Of a stretch of DNA of 64,000 bases, positions 24,982 to 34,155 are shown piece after piece (position 1 is the first letter of the stretch; the number at the start of each line of letters is the position of its first letter). The stretch spans positions 62,001-126,000 of the forward strand of contig NZ_JAFFSX010000013.1 in the NCBI RefSeq assembly GCF_017948485.1, written 5' to 3'. Both the position numbers and the translations under genes were made by a program. The stretch comes from Streptomyces sp. GESEQ-35. Lineage in GTDB: Bacteria > Actinomycetota > Actinomycetes > Streptomycetales > Streptomycetaceae. The notes beneath the pieces are model-generated. The model saw only the letters and a program-made list of their open reading frames with translations. It did no database searches and was not told the origin of the DNA.

Positions 24982-25929
24982 TCAGTGTCTGCGCCGGGCG
25001 TGTGGTAGTCGTACGGGCGGGACGCCTTCGACGACGGTGTTGCTGATGGCTCCGATGCCCTGAACGGTCATGGTGACGGTGTCTCCGGGAGCGAGCGGAG
25101 GCGGTTCCGGCAGACCGCCGTGGCGGCCCCACAGTTCGGCCAGACAACCGCCGTTGCCGCAGGTGCCGGAGCCCAGGACGTCGCCGGGGCGGATCCATGT
25201 GCCGCGGGATGCGTAGGCCACCATCTCCTCGAAGGTCCACGCCATGTTGGCGAGGCTGTCCTGGCCGACGCCTTCTCCGTTGACCTCGACGGTGAGCAGG
25301 AGGTCGAGGAAGCCGTCGGTGTCCCGGTGGGGTTCGAGCTCGTCGGCGGTGACCAGCCAGGGGCCGAGGGTGGTGGCGGTGTCCTTGCCCTTGGCCGGGC
25401 CGAGTTTCACCTTCATCTCGCGGCCTTGGAGATCGCGGGCGGACCAGTCGTTGAGGACGGTGTAGCCGACGATGTGCTCGCGGGCCTGTTCGGGGGTGAG
25501 GTCCCGGCCGGCCCTGCCGATGACCGCGGCCACTTCGAGTTCGAAGTCGAAGCGCTTGCAGCCCGGGGGGACGGGGACGTCGTCGTGGGCGCCGATCACG
25601 GCGTACGGGTTGGTGAAGTAGAAGGCGGGGGCGGTGTACCACTCGGCGGGGACCGTGTCGCCGTATCCCTGGGCGATGCCCGCGACATGGCTTTCGAAGG
25701 TCATGAAGTCCCTTACCGTGGGCGGCTGAAGCGGGGGCAGCAGCCCTACGTCGGTGAGGGGCAGGGGGACGGACCGGTTCAGGGCGCGTGTGGCGGCGGT
25801 GCGCAGGCCGTGCTCGCCCTCTTCGATGAGCTCAAGGAGTTCCCCTGGCCCGTCGAAGGGGTGCACCCGATCGTCGACCACGACTCCCGACTGCTGCTTC
25901 CCGTCGTACAGGAACGTCGCGTACTTCAT
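24982..25929 (-). CDS. Fumarylacetoacetate hydrolase-family protein
   Basis: 315 residues. The FAH C-terminal domain contains DFELEVAAVIGRAGRDLTPE, the metal-binding Glu-x-Glu, GYTVLNDWSARDLQ and the active-site glycine loop GSGTCGNGG. The N terminus MKYATFLYDGKQQSGVV is typical of FAH-like enzymes that cleave C-C bonds in aromatic degradation. Start ATG at 25929 overlaps the MFS stop, so it is coupled to the transporter gene upstream in the operon. Confidence 0.9.
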   Translation of the reverse strand: MKYATFLYDGKQQSGVVVDDRVHPFDGPGELLELIEEGEHGLRTAATRALNRSVPLPLTDVGLLPPLQPPTVRDFMTFESHVAGIAQGYGDTVPAEWYTAPAFYFTNPYAVIGAHDDVPVPPGCKRFDFELEVAAVIGRAGRDLTPEQAREHIVGYTVLNDWSARDLQGREMKVKLGPAKGKDTATTLGPWLVTADELEPHRDTDGFLDLLLTVEVNGEGVGQDSLANMAWTFEEMVAYASRGTWIRPGDVLGSGTCGNGGCLAELWGRHGGLPEPPPLAPGDTVTMTVQGIGAISNTVVEGVPPVRLPHARRRH

Positions 25930-27530
25930 GCCTGGTCCCCTTCTGTCTTTCCGGTGAGGTCGGCGCTGCGCGGCCTGACGCCGAGGAAGACGGCGGCGAT
26001 CGCGGCGGCGGCCACGCAGGCGGCGGCGGTGAGCAGGAGTCCGTTGTTGTATCCGTCGGCCAGGGCACGCTCGGTGAGCGGGGCGATCTTGGCGCTGAGC
26101 GGGCCGAGGTCCGCGGTGTGCAGGGCCAGGGGGCCGCCCGCGTCCAGGACCGCCGTCGCGGTGCCGTGTTCGGCGGGGGTGAGCGGCGCTGCGCCCAGGC
26201 TGCCGGTGAGCTGGTCGGCGGCCATGGCGAGCGCGACGGCGCCGACGAGGGCCGGGCCGAGGGTCTGGCCGAGGTCGCGGACCAGGCTGGTGGTGGCGCT
26301 GGCCATGCCGGTGAGGTGGGGCGGTACGACGTTGACGGCGGCGGCGGTGACCGCGGCGACGACCAGGCCGAACCCGACGCCGTTGAGGACGAGCGGGCCG
26401 AGCAGCGCGGGAACGCCGGTCTCGTGCACCGGTACGGCACGCAGCCACAGTTGGGCGGCGGCCAGGGCGGTGAAGCCGGTGACGAGCATCGGACCGGGGC
26501 CGACCTTGTGCAGCAGGCGGGCCAGCAGCGGCCAGATGAACGGGGTGATGCCCTGGATGATCAGGAACGGCACGGCGGCCCGCAGCGGGCTCTGGTGCTG
26601 GATGACGCCGAGACGGATGCTCAGGTCGTACGCGCCGCCGAGGAAGCCGAACATGCCGATCACCGCCATGGCCGCCGACGCCGCGAACGCGCGGATGCGG
26701 AACAGCTCCAGGCGCAGCATCGGCGAGGCGCTGCGGGTCTCGGCCACGACGAAGGCTCCCAGCATCAGCGCGGCGACGACGAAGGAACCGACCACGGGCA
26801 CCGATCCCCAGCCGTCGGTGGGGCCCTGGATGATGCCGTACAGCAGCGTCAGCAGGGCGAGAGCGATGGTGATCTGACCGGGCCAGTCCAGCGAACGGCC
26901 TTCGGGGGCGCTGGACTCGGCGGTGAGGAACCAGGCCGCGACCGCGGTGATGAGCGCCAGGACGCCGGCGGCGGCGAACGCCCAGTGGAAGGAGGTGTGT
27001 TCGACGACTGCGCCGGACAGCAGCGGGGCGATGAAGGCGCCCAGGGACAGCGCGGTGGTCCAGGAGGCCAGGCCGCGGGCGCGTGCGGCCGGGGTCGGGG
27101 TGCCTGCGGTGATCATGGCGAGGGAGGCGGGGAAGAGGGCCGCGGCGCCGATACCGGAGAGCGCCTGCCCGGTGATCAGCTGCGCCGGCGAGTCGGAGAG
27201 GGCGGAGACCAGGTAGCCGACCGCTGCCAGGAGTGCGCCACCCACCAGCAGTTTCTTACGGCCGTACAGGTCGCCCACGACACCGAAGGTCAGCGCGAGG
27301 ACGGCGGCGGGGACGAGGAACGCGTCGCTGATCCAGGTGAGTTCGGCACCGGAGGTCTGAAGGGAGCGCTGGATGACACCGTTGATCGCGGCGGGCAGGA
27401 CGAGGCCGATCTGAGCGAGGCAGACCGCCAGACAGGCCGCGATGATCGTGCCGGTGTGCCGGACGGGCGGGGCGCCGGACGAGCCGACGGGCGGGCCGGT
27501 GGGCGGGTCGTATGCGGGGCTGGAGACCAT
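25926..27530 (-). CDS. MFS transporter, DHA2 (14-TM) drug-resistance type
   Basis: 534 residues, about 14 hydrophobic segments. Motif A is GVVGDLYGRKKLL; the tandem ALFPASLAMITAGTP and LSLGAFIAPLLSG stretches resemble motif C of EmrB/QacA exporters. GGAGGAGAC lies directly before the start at 27530. The operon is metallohydrolase (27606-28553, upstream), MFS, then FAH hydrolase. Substrate probably related to the aromatic or lactone compound handled by its neighbours. Confidence 0.9.
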   Translation of the reverse strand: MVSSPAYDPPTGPPVGSSGAPPVRHTGTIIAACLAVCLAQIGLVLPAAINGVIQRSLQTSGAELTWISDAFLVPAAVLALTFGVVGDLYGRKKLLVGGALLAAVGYLVSALSDSPAQLITGQALSGIGAAALFPASLAMITAGTPTPAARARGLASWTTALSLGAFIAPLLSGAVVEHTSFHWAFAAAGVLALITAVAAWFLTAESSAPEGRSLDWPGQITIALALLTLLYGIIQGPTDGWGSVPVVGSFVVAALMLGAFVVAETRSASPMLRLELFRIRAFAASAAMAVIGMFGFLGGAYDLSIRLGVIQHQSPLRAAVPFLIIQGITPFIWPLLARLLHKVGPGPMLVTGFTALAAAQLWLRAVPVHETGVPALLGPLVLNGVGFGLVVAAVTAAAVNVVPPHLTGMASATTSLVRDLGQTLGPALVGAVALAMAADQLTGSLGAAPLTPAEHGTATAVLDAGGPLALHTADLGPLSAKIAPLTERALADGYNNGLLLTAAACVAAAAIAAVFLGVRPRSADLTGKTEGDQA

Positions 27531-27605
27531 GTCTCCTCCTTGATGGGTACGGCACAGGGCCGGGGGATGCGGCCGAGGAGGCGGAGGGGTCGGGGCCGAC
27601 GCGGC

Positions 27606-28553
27606 TCAGTGGCCGGGGCAGGGGGAGCCGAGGTCGGCCATACGGTGGAAGAGCCGGGGGCCGTCGAGCGGGGGCAGTTCGGGGTCGAGCTCCCGGTAGA
27701 CGGTGTGCACGTTGACCGCGAGGCGTTCGCTCTCGTCGAGGTCGGCGAAGCGTCCGAGACGGATGTCGCGGGCGGCGTCCTCGGCGGGCATTCCGGCGGT
27801 GAAGCGGGCGCTCGCCTGCTGGTGGACGTACATCAGGTAGTCGCGGACGTCGCGCACGGTGTCCTTGGTGGCGACCGGGCCGTGTCCGGGCACGACGGTG
27901 TCCACGTCGAGGCGGAGCAGGAGATCGCAGGCGGCCAGCCAGTTGGCGAACGGGCCGTGCCACACGACGGGTGTGGACCCGGCGAAGACGATGTCACCGG
28001 TGTAGACGGTCCGCGCCCGCGGGACATGGACGATCGTGTCCCCGGTGCTGTGCGCGGGGCCCACGTCGATCAGCCGGACTTCGGTTCCGCCGATGTCGAG
28101 GACCGCCTCGCCCTCGAAGATCCGGTTCGGGAGCCGGCCGTGGATGCCGGAGTACTCGAAGCGGCCGAAGATCCGGCGGGCGAACCGCCCGCCCGTGCTC
28201 TCTTCGGCGATCAGCGCCCGCATCTCGGCCGGCCCCACCTGCCGCATGTCGGTCAGCGTTCCGCGGGCCGCGATGATCTCCGCATGGGCCACGAGCTGGT
28301 TGCCGAACCAGTGGTCGCCGTTGCCGTGCGTGTTGACCACTGCCGAGATCGGTGCGTCCTCGGTCACCGGCGCCAGCCCGTCGAGCATGGCCCGGGTCAG
28401 CCGCAGGTCGAAGAGGGTGTCGACGAGCAAGGACGCGCCCCGGCCGGTGACCAGCCCGGCGTTGCTCATCCCCCATCCCGCCGCGTCCGCCATCCAGGCG
28501 AAACAGCCATGGCCGAGGTCGACCCGGCCCGCTGGCGAAAGCACGGAAGCCAC
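27606..28553 (-). CDS. MBL-fold metallohydrolase
   Basis: 315 residues. The metal signature is NTHGNGDHWFGN (HxxxDH form), with later His in DVGPAHSTGDT, Asp in YTGDIVFAG and His in VVPGHGPV. Such enzymes hydrolyse esters, lactones or sulfates. The GTG at 28553 has AGGAGG four bases upstream and fits homology. It is divergent from a TetR gene, with a 30-bp palindrome between, and probably begins the MFS-FAH operon. Confidence 0.87.
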   Translation of the reverse strand: MASVLSPAGRVDLGHGCFAWMADAAGWGMSNAGLVTGRGASLLVDTLFDLRLTRAMLDGLAPVTEDAPISAVVNTHGNGDHWFGNQLVAHAEIIAARGTLTDMRQVGPAEMRALIAEESTGGRFARRIFGRFEYSGIHGRLPNRIFEGEAVLDIGGTEVRLIDVGPAHSTGDTIVHVPRARTVYTGDIVFAGSTPVVWHGPFANWLAACDLLLRLDVDTVVPGHGPVATKDTVRDVRDYLMYVHQQASARFTAGMPAEDAARDIRLGRFADLDESERLAVNVHTVYRELDPELPPLDGPRLFHRMADLGSPCPGH

Positions 28554-28599
28554 GCTGCCTCCTGTTCGCGTCCCGCACGCATGCGTCGCGAGACTGCAA

Positions 28600-28629
28600 T
28601 CTATTGATGGACTTGAGTCCATCAATAGA
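28600..28629. promoter_or_regulatory. 30-bp near-perfect palindromic TetR operator
   Basis: Arms TCTATTGATGGACT and AGTCCATCAATAGA (14 bp each, perfect) around a TG centre. It lies 47 bp upstream of the metallohydrolase start and 66 bp upstream of the TetR start. The TGGACT/AGTCCA core is classical for TetR-type repressors, so it should control both directions. Confidence 0.8.
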
Positions 28630-28694
28630 GCGCAATCTAAAGAGGTGGCGCGAGGGGGGTCAATACCCGTGCACGCCGTGCTGTACTGGAGGCC

Positions 28695-29348
28695 ATGAAG
28701 ATCCCGGAGGCAGGAGCCGCATCGGAACCGGTCGCTGCGCCCGGCGGGCGCCGTGAGCGCAAGCGGCAGCAGGTGCGTGACCAGCTCTACGCCGCGGCGC
28801 TGGACCTGTTCGTCTCCCAGGGATACGAGGCGACGACCATGGAACAGATCGCCGAGACCGCCGATGTCGCCCGGGCCACCGTCTTCAACCACTTCTCTCA
28901 GAAGGTCGGCTTCCTGGAGGAGTGGGGCGCCCGTCGTCGGGCCCGCGCCGCGGAGATCCTCGGTGCGCAGAACGGGGAGGGTCTGTCGGTCGGAGACCGG
29001 CTGCGCCGCTATCTCCGCGAAATGGCCGACCTCAATGTCTCCTCCCGCGCGGAGACCGCCGTCCTGATGGACGCCTCCGCCCGGTTCGGTGGCCTCCTCC
29101 AGGACCGGTCGCTGGAGATCGAACTGGCGAAGATCGTCCAGGAGGGGTGCCGGCACGGAGAGATCAGGACCGGCGTCGACCCCGACCAGACCGGCGCCAT
29201 CCTGGCCGCCTGCTACTTCTCCGCCGTCCTGCGCTGGGTCCGGGTCGAGCCCGCTCCGTTCGACCTGCGCGACCGCCTCGACGGCGCGCTCGACATCATC
29301 CTGCGGGGTGTCCTCGCCGGGGCGGGCGAGCCTGTCCGAACGGCATGA
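28695..29348 (+). CDS. TetR-family repressor of the metallohydrolase operon
   Basis: 217 residues. HTH: ALDLFVSQGYEATTMEQIAE, then ADVARATVFNHFSQK. The variable C-terminal domain ends in a helix DRLDGALDIILRGVL. GGAGG precedes the ATG. Divergent from the metallohydrolase-MFS-FAH operon across the 30-bp palindrome at 28600, it is the obvious repressor of that operon and of itself. Inducer unknown. Confidence 0.92.
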   Translation: MKIPEAGAASEPVAAPGGRRERKRQQVRDQLYAAALDLFVSQGYEATTMEQIAETADVARATVFNHFSQKVGFLEEWGARRRARAAEILGAQNGEGLSVGDRLRRYLREMADLNVSSRAETAVLMDASARFGGLLQDRSLEIELAKIVQEGCRHGEIRTGVDPDQTGAILAACYFSAVLRWVRVEPAPFDLRDRLDGALDIILRGVLAGAGEPVRTA

Positions 29349-29456
29349 GATCCCTGCTTCCGCCGGCGCCGGGGACTGGATCGTCGCGGGGCGGGCACTC
29401 GGGTGCCGCCCGTGAGGAGAGCGTTTCGGGCACCGCCGATCGGCTAGTAGGAACAT

Positions 29457-30422
29457 ATGGTGCAAATCGGATACACGATGATGACCGAGCAGGCCGGCCC
29501 CCGTGACCTGGTACAGCACGTGGTGGCTGCCGAGCAGGCCGGATTCGACTTCTCGGTCACGTCCGACCACTACTTCCCCTGGCTGGAGGAACAGCGGCAC
29601 GCGCCGTACGCGTGGAGCGTCCTCGGCGCCGCGGCGCAGGCCACCTCCACGATCCCCCTCATGACGTACGTGACCTGTCCGACGACCCGCTACCACCCGG
29701 CGGTCGTCGCCCAGAAGGCCGCCACCACGCAACTGCTCGCCGAAGGCCGCTTCCGGCTCGGACTCGGATCCGGCGAGAACCTCAACGAACATGTCGTGGG
29801 CGGCGGCTGGCCCGCCGCGCACGTACGCCTGGAGATGCTGGAAGAGGCCGTGGAGATCATCCGCGCGCTGTTCGACGGCGAGAACGTCAACCACCACGGC
29901 CCGCACTTCGACGTGGAGAACGCCCGGCTCTTCGACCTGCCGGACGAACCGCCCCGGATCGGCGTCGCCGTCTCCGGCGAGCGCTCCTGCGCGCTCGCCG
30001 GCCGACTGGCCGACCTGTTGATCGCCACCGAGGCGAAGGCCGAACTGGTCGACTCCTTCGAGCGGCACGGCGGCAGCGGCAAGCCCAAGGTGGGCCAACT
30101 GCCCGTCTGTTACGACCCCGACAAGGACGCCGCGATCCGGCGGGCCCACGAACAGTTCCGCTGGGCCCTCGGCGGCTGGCCGGTCAACTCCGAGCTGCCC
30201 GGACCGGCGAGCTTCGACACGGCCACCCGGCACATCCGGCCCGAGGACGTCGCGGAGACGATCCCGTGCGGCGACGACGTCGACACCTTCGTCGAGGCCG
30301 TACGCCCCTACGTCACCGCCGGATTCACCGAGATCGCCCTCGTCCAGGTCGGCGACGACCACCAACTCCCCTTCCTGGACTGGGCCGAGAAGAAGCTGCT
30401 GCCCGCGCTGAAGGACCTCTGA
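29457..30422 (+). CDS. LLM-class F420-dependent oxidoreductase (TIGR03557-like)
   Basis: 321 residues, luciferase-like TIM barrel. The pattern VQIGYTMMTEQAGPRDLVQH at the N terminus, TSDHYFPWLEEQRHAP, MTYVTCPTTRYHPAVVAQKA and RLGLGSGENLNEHVVGGGWP matches the F420-dependent glucose-6-phosphate-dehydrogenase-like group. Uses F420 for hydride transfer to an unknown substrate. A VOC gene follows 22 nt later. Confidence 0.9.
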   Translation: MVQIGYTMMTEQAGPRDLVQHVVAAEQAGFDFSVTSDHYFPWLEEQRHAPYAWSVLGAAAQATSTIPLMTYVTCPTTRYHPAVVAQKAATTQLLAEGRFRLGLGSGENLNEHVVGGGWPAAHVRLEMLEEAVEIIRALFDGENVNHHGPHFDVENARLFDLPDEPPRIGVAVSGERSCALAGRLADLLIATEAKAELVDSFERHGGSGKPKVGQLPVCYDPDKDAAIRRAHEQFRWALGGWPVNSELPGPASFDTATRHIRPEDVAETIPCGDDVDTFVEAVRPYVTAGFTEIALVQVGDDHQLPFLDWAEKKLLPALKDL

Positions 30423-30444
30423 GCGGACGACCGAAGGGACGATC

Positions 30445-30816
30445 ATGGCCATAGCGACGTACTGCCTCGTAGCCCTGGACTGCCCGGACCCACCCGCGCT
30501 CGCGGAGTTCTACGCGGGGGTGCTCGGCGGTGAGGTCAAGCAGCACAACGACGACTGGTACGACCTCCACGCCCCTGGCGGACACCGCATCTCCTTCCAG
30601 CGGGTCCCGGACCACCGGCCGCCGGACTGGCCGCACGCCGACGAGAACTCCCAGCAGCTGCACCTGGACTTCACCGTGCCGGACATCGACGCGGCCGAGC
30701 CCCAGGTGCTGGCCCTCGGCGCCACCCCGCTCGACCTGGACGACAAGGACGGCAGCCGAGGCTGGCGCGTGTACGCGGACCCGGCCGGCCACCCGTTCTG
30801 CCTGTGCCGGAGCTGA
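30445..30816 (+). CDS. VOC-family protein (glyoxalase-like)
   Basis: 123 residues with paired VOC modules: DCPDPPALAEFYAGVLGGEV and QLHLDFTVPDIDAAEPQVLA, ending WRVYADPAGHPFCLCRS. His and Glu positions of metal-binding VOC enzymes are partly present. Probably in an operon with the F420 enzyme 22 nt upstream. Formate dehydrogenase genes start about 95 nt downstream. Confidence 0.82.
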   Translation: MAIATYCLVALDCPDPPALAEFYAGVLGGEVKQHNDDWYDLHAPGGHRISFQRVPDHRPPDWPHADENSQQLHLDFTVPDIDAAEPQVLALGATPLDLDDKDGSRGWRVYADPAGHPFCLCRS

Positions 30817-30909
30817 CCGCCGGCGGCTGACGTCGACGGCCGAACGACCGACTGCCGAGTGGCCGACTGCCGACCTACCGAACGTCGAACCACCGACGGA
30901 GGAAGCGCG

Positions 30910-33900
30910 ATGGGCGTGCGCAAAAGGCTCCAGGACTGGCCCGTCTACCGCCAGCTCACCGGAGCGGATCCGCTGGGCCGCGGCAGCGCCGTCACCTCGC
31001 CGCACACCCGGGGGCTGCGGCCCCGCACCGACACGGCCGAGCGGATCACCCGGTCCGTGTGCCCGTACTGCGCCGTCGGCTGTGGCCAGCAGGTGTACGT
31101 GAAGGACGACAAGGTCGTCCAGATCGAGGGCGACCCGGACTCGCCGATCAGCCGCGGCCGTCTGTGCCCCAAGGGCTCGGCGACCCTCCAGCTCACCACC
31201 GGAGACGCCCGCCGCCACCAGGTGCTGTACCGGCGCCCGTACGGCACCGAGTGGGAGCCGCTCGACCTGGAGACGGCCATGGACATGGTCGCCGACCGGG
31301 TGGTCGAGACCCGGCGCCGCACCTGGGAGTGGGAGCACGAGGGACTGCGTACCGCCCGCACGCTCGGCATCGCCAGCCTGGGCGGCGCGACCCTCGACAA
31401 CGAGGAGAACTACCTGATCAAGAAGTTGCTGACCGGCCTCGGCGTGGTCCAGGTGGAGAACCAGGCCCGGGTCTGCCACAGCTCCACCGTCGCCGGCCTC
31501 GGCACCTCCTTCGGCCGCGGCGGTGCCACCACCTTCATGCAGGATCTCCAGCACTCCGACTGCATCGTGATCCAGGGTTCCAACTTCGCCGAGTGCCACC
31601 CTGTGGGCTTCCAGTGGGTCATGGAGGCCAAGGCGCGCGGCGCCCGCATCATCAGCGTCGACCCGCGCTTCACCCGCACCAGCGCTCTCGCCGACCTGTA
31701 CGTCCCGATCAGGGCCGGCACCGACATCGCCTTCCTCGGCGGGATCATCAACCACGTCCTCACCGAGGAGAAGGACTTCCGCGAGTACGTCCTCAACTAC
31801 ACCAACGCGGCCACGCTGGTCGGCGAGGACTTCCGCGACACCGAGGACCTCGACGGCGTCTTCTCCGGGCTCGACGAGGACAAGCACCACTACGACCCGC
31901 GCAGCTGGCAGTACGAGGGCGTCGAGGTCCAGCAGCCCACCGGAGACGCCGACGAGCAGTACGAGGACCGGGTGCGCGAGGCCGCGGGCCCGGAGGCGCA
32001 CGGCTCCGGCGGCGCCCGTACCGGCCACCTCGCCCCGAGGGACGAGACCCTCCAACACCCGCGCTGTGTCTACCAGGTCCTCAAACGGCACTTCGCCCGC
32101 TACACACCCGAGCTCGTCGAGGAGGTCTGCGGCATCCCCCGCCAGACCTTCCTGCGGGTCTGCGACGACCTGACGGCCAACTCCGGCCGCGACCGCACCA
32201 GTGCCTTCGCGTACGCGGTCGGCTGGACCCAGCACTCGGTCGGCTCCCAGTACATCCGCGCCGCGAGCATCCTCCAACTGCTCCTCGGTAACATCGGCCG
32301 CCCCGGCGGCGGCATCCAGGCTTTGCGCGGCCACGCCTCCATCCAGGGCTCCAGCGACATCCCGACGCTGTTCAACCTGCTGCCCGGGTACCTGCCCATG
32401 CCGCATGCCCACGCGAACCAGACGCTCGACGACTTCGTCACGGCCACCCGCACGGAGAAGGGTTTCTGGGCGAACATGCGGGCCTATCTGGTCAGCCTCC
32501 TCAAGGCGTACTACGGCGACTCGGCCACGCCCGAGAACGACTTCTGCTTCGGCCATCTGCCCCGGCTGACCGGCTCCCACGCGACGTACGACACGGTCAT
32601 GGCGCAGCTCGACGGTGTCTGCAAGGGCTACTTCCTGATGGGCGAGAACCCGGCCGTGGGCTCCGCCAACACCAGGCTTCAGCGCCTCGGCATGGCGAAC
32701 CTCGACTGGCTCGTCGTACGGGACTTCTCGCTCATCGAGTCGGCGACCTGGTGGCAGGACGGACCCGAGATCGAGAACGGGGAGCTGCGCACCGAGGAGA
32801 TCGGCACCGAGGTGTTCTTCTTCCCGGCCGCCGCGCACACCGAGAAGTCCGGCTCCTTCACCAACACCAACCGCTGGGTGCAGTGGCACCACGCGGCCGT
32901 CGAACCCGAGGGGGACGCGCGCAGCGACCTGTGGTTCATGTACCACCTCGGCCGCCGCATCAAGGAGAAGCTGGCCGGCTCCTCCGACCCGATGGACCGG
33001 CCGGTCCTGGACCTCGCCTGGGACTATCCGGAGGACGGCCCACTCAGGGAGCCCGTGGCCGACGCCGTCCTCGCCGAGATCAACGGGCATGCGCCGGACG
33101 GGAGTCCGCTCAGCGCCTACACCGAGCTCAAGGACGACGGCTCTACGCGGTGCGGCTGCTGGATCTACTGCGGGGTGTACGCGGACGGGGTCAACCAGGC
33201 GGCCCGGAAGAAGCCGGAGTCCGAGCAGGACTGGGTCGCCGCCGAGTGGGCCTGGGCCTGGCCCGCCAACCGCCGCATCCTCTACAACCGTGCCTCGGCC
33301 GCCCCCGACGGCACTCCGTGGAGCGAGCGCAAGGCGTACGTGTGGTGGGACCAGGCCGAGGGGAAGTGGACCGGCCACGACGTCCCCGACTTCGTGCCCG
33401 ACCGTGCCCCCGGCTTCGTACCGGACGAGGACGCGACCGGCCCCGACGCGCTGCGCGGTGACGACCCGTTCATCATGCAGGCCGACGGAAAGGGCTGGCT
33501 GTACGCGCCCGCGGGGTTGGAGGACGGGCCGCTGCCCACCCACTACGAGCCGCAGGACTCGCCGTTCCGCAACGCCCTCCACCCGTCGACGTCCCGCAAC
33601 CCGACCCGGCAGCTGCTGGCGCGCGAGGGCAACCGCTACCACCCGAGCGGTGACGAGCCGGGCGCCGACGTCTTCCCGTACGTCGTCACCACCCACCGGC
33701 TGACCGAGCACTTCACGGCGGGCGGGATGAGCCGCTGGTCGTCCTATCTGTCCGAGCTGCAACCGGAGTTCTTCTGCGAGGTGTCGCCGGAGCTGGCCGC
33801 CGAGCGCGGTCTCACGCACGCCGGCTGGGCCACTGTCGTCACGGCGCGGGGAGCGGTCGAGGCGCGGGTGCTGGTCACCGAACGGATCCGCCCGCTGAGG

Positions 33901-34155
33901 GTGCAGGGCCGTACGGTCCACCAGATCGCGCTGCCCTTCCACTGGGGCCCGAACGGACTGTCCAGGGGCGACGCCGCCAACGAACTCGTCTCCATCGCGC
34001 TCGACCCCAACGCCCACATCCAGGAGGACAAGGCTCTCACCGCCGACATCCTCCCGGGCCGCCGCCCGCGCGGCCCCGAACTGCCCCGGCTGCTGGCCGA
34101 GTACCGCAGCCGCGCGGGCATCACCGGCAGCACCGGAACGGAGGTCCGCAAGTGA
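30910..34155 (+). CDS. Formate dehydrogenase alpha subunit (FdnG/FdoG type, Cys form)
   Basis: 1081 residues, molybdopterin oxidoreductase. N-terminal [4Fe-4S] ligands are Cys51, Cys54, Cys58 and Cys86 (SVCPYCAVGCG, GRLCPKG). The catalytic residue is Cys189 in QARVCHSSTVAGLG, where E. coli FdnG has selenocysteine. FGRGGATTFMQDLQHSDCIV and AECHPVGFQWVMEAKARGAR fit the formate dehydrogenase N/O group. Unlike FdnG it has no Tat signal, so the active site should be cytoplasmic. GGAGGAAG before the ATG at 30910. Stop overlaps the beta-subunit GTG. Confidence 0.93.
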   Translation: MGVRKRLQDWPVYRQLTGADPLGRGSAVTSPHTRGLRPRTDTAERITRSVCPYCAVGCGQQVYVKDDKVVQIEGDPDSPISRGRLCPKGSATLQLTTGDARRHQVLYRRPYGTEWEPLDLETAMDMVADRVVETRRRTWEWEHEGLRTARTLGIASLGGATLDNEENYLIKKLLTGLGVVQVENQARVCHSSTVAGLGTSFGRGGATTFMQDLQHSDCIVIQGSNFAECHPVGFQWVMEAKARGARIISVDPRFTRTSALADLYVPIRAGTDIAFLGGIINHVLTEEKDFREYVLNYTNAATLVGEDFRDTEDLDGVFSGLDEDKHHYDPRSWQYEGVEVQQPTGDADEQYEDRVREAAGPEAHGSGGARTGHLAPRDETLQHPRCVYQVLKRHFARYTPELVEEVCGIPRQTFLRVCDDLTANSGRDRTSAFAYAVGWTQHSVGSQYIRAASILQLLLGNIGRPGGGIQALRGHASIQGSSDIPTLFNLLPGYLPMPHAHANQTLDDFVTATRTEKGFWANMRAYLVSLLKAYYGDSATPENDFCFGHLPRLTGSHATYDTVMAQLDGVCKGYFLMGENPAVGSANTRLQRLGMANLDWLVVRDFSLIESATWWQDGPEIENGELRTEEIGTEVFFFPAAAHTEKSGSFTNTNRWVQWHHAAVEPEGDARSDLWFMYHLGRRIKEKLAGSSDPMDRPVLDLAWDYPEDGPLREPVADAVLAEINGHAPDGSPLSAYTELKDDGSTRCGCWIYCGVYADGVNQAARKKPESEQDWVAAEWAWAWPANRRILYNRASAAPDGTPWSERKAYVWWDQAEGKWTGHDVPDFVPDRAPGFVPDEDATGPDALRGDDPFIMQADGKGWLYAPAGLEDGPLPTHYEPQDSPFRNALHPSTSRNPTRQLLAREGNRYHPSGDEPGADVFPYVVTTHRLTEHFTAGGMSRWSSYLSELQPEFFCEVSPELAAERGLTHAGWATVVTARGAVEARVLVTERIRPLRVQGRTVHQIALPFHWGPNGLSRGDAANELVSIALDPNAHIQEDKALTADILPGRRPRGPELPRLLAEYRSRAGITGSTGTEVRK

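Noticed and set aside
30325..34017. Open frame of about 1230 codons on the minus strand
   Set aside because: Lies antisense to the formate dehydrogenase genes; long antisense frames are normal in GC-rich DNA, and its Val/Arg/Gly-rich translation shows no domain.
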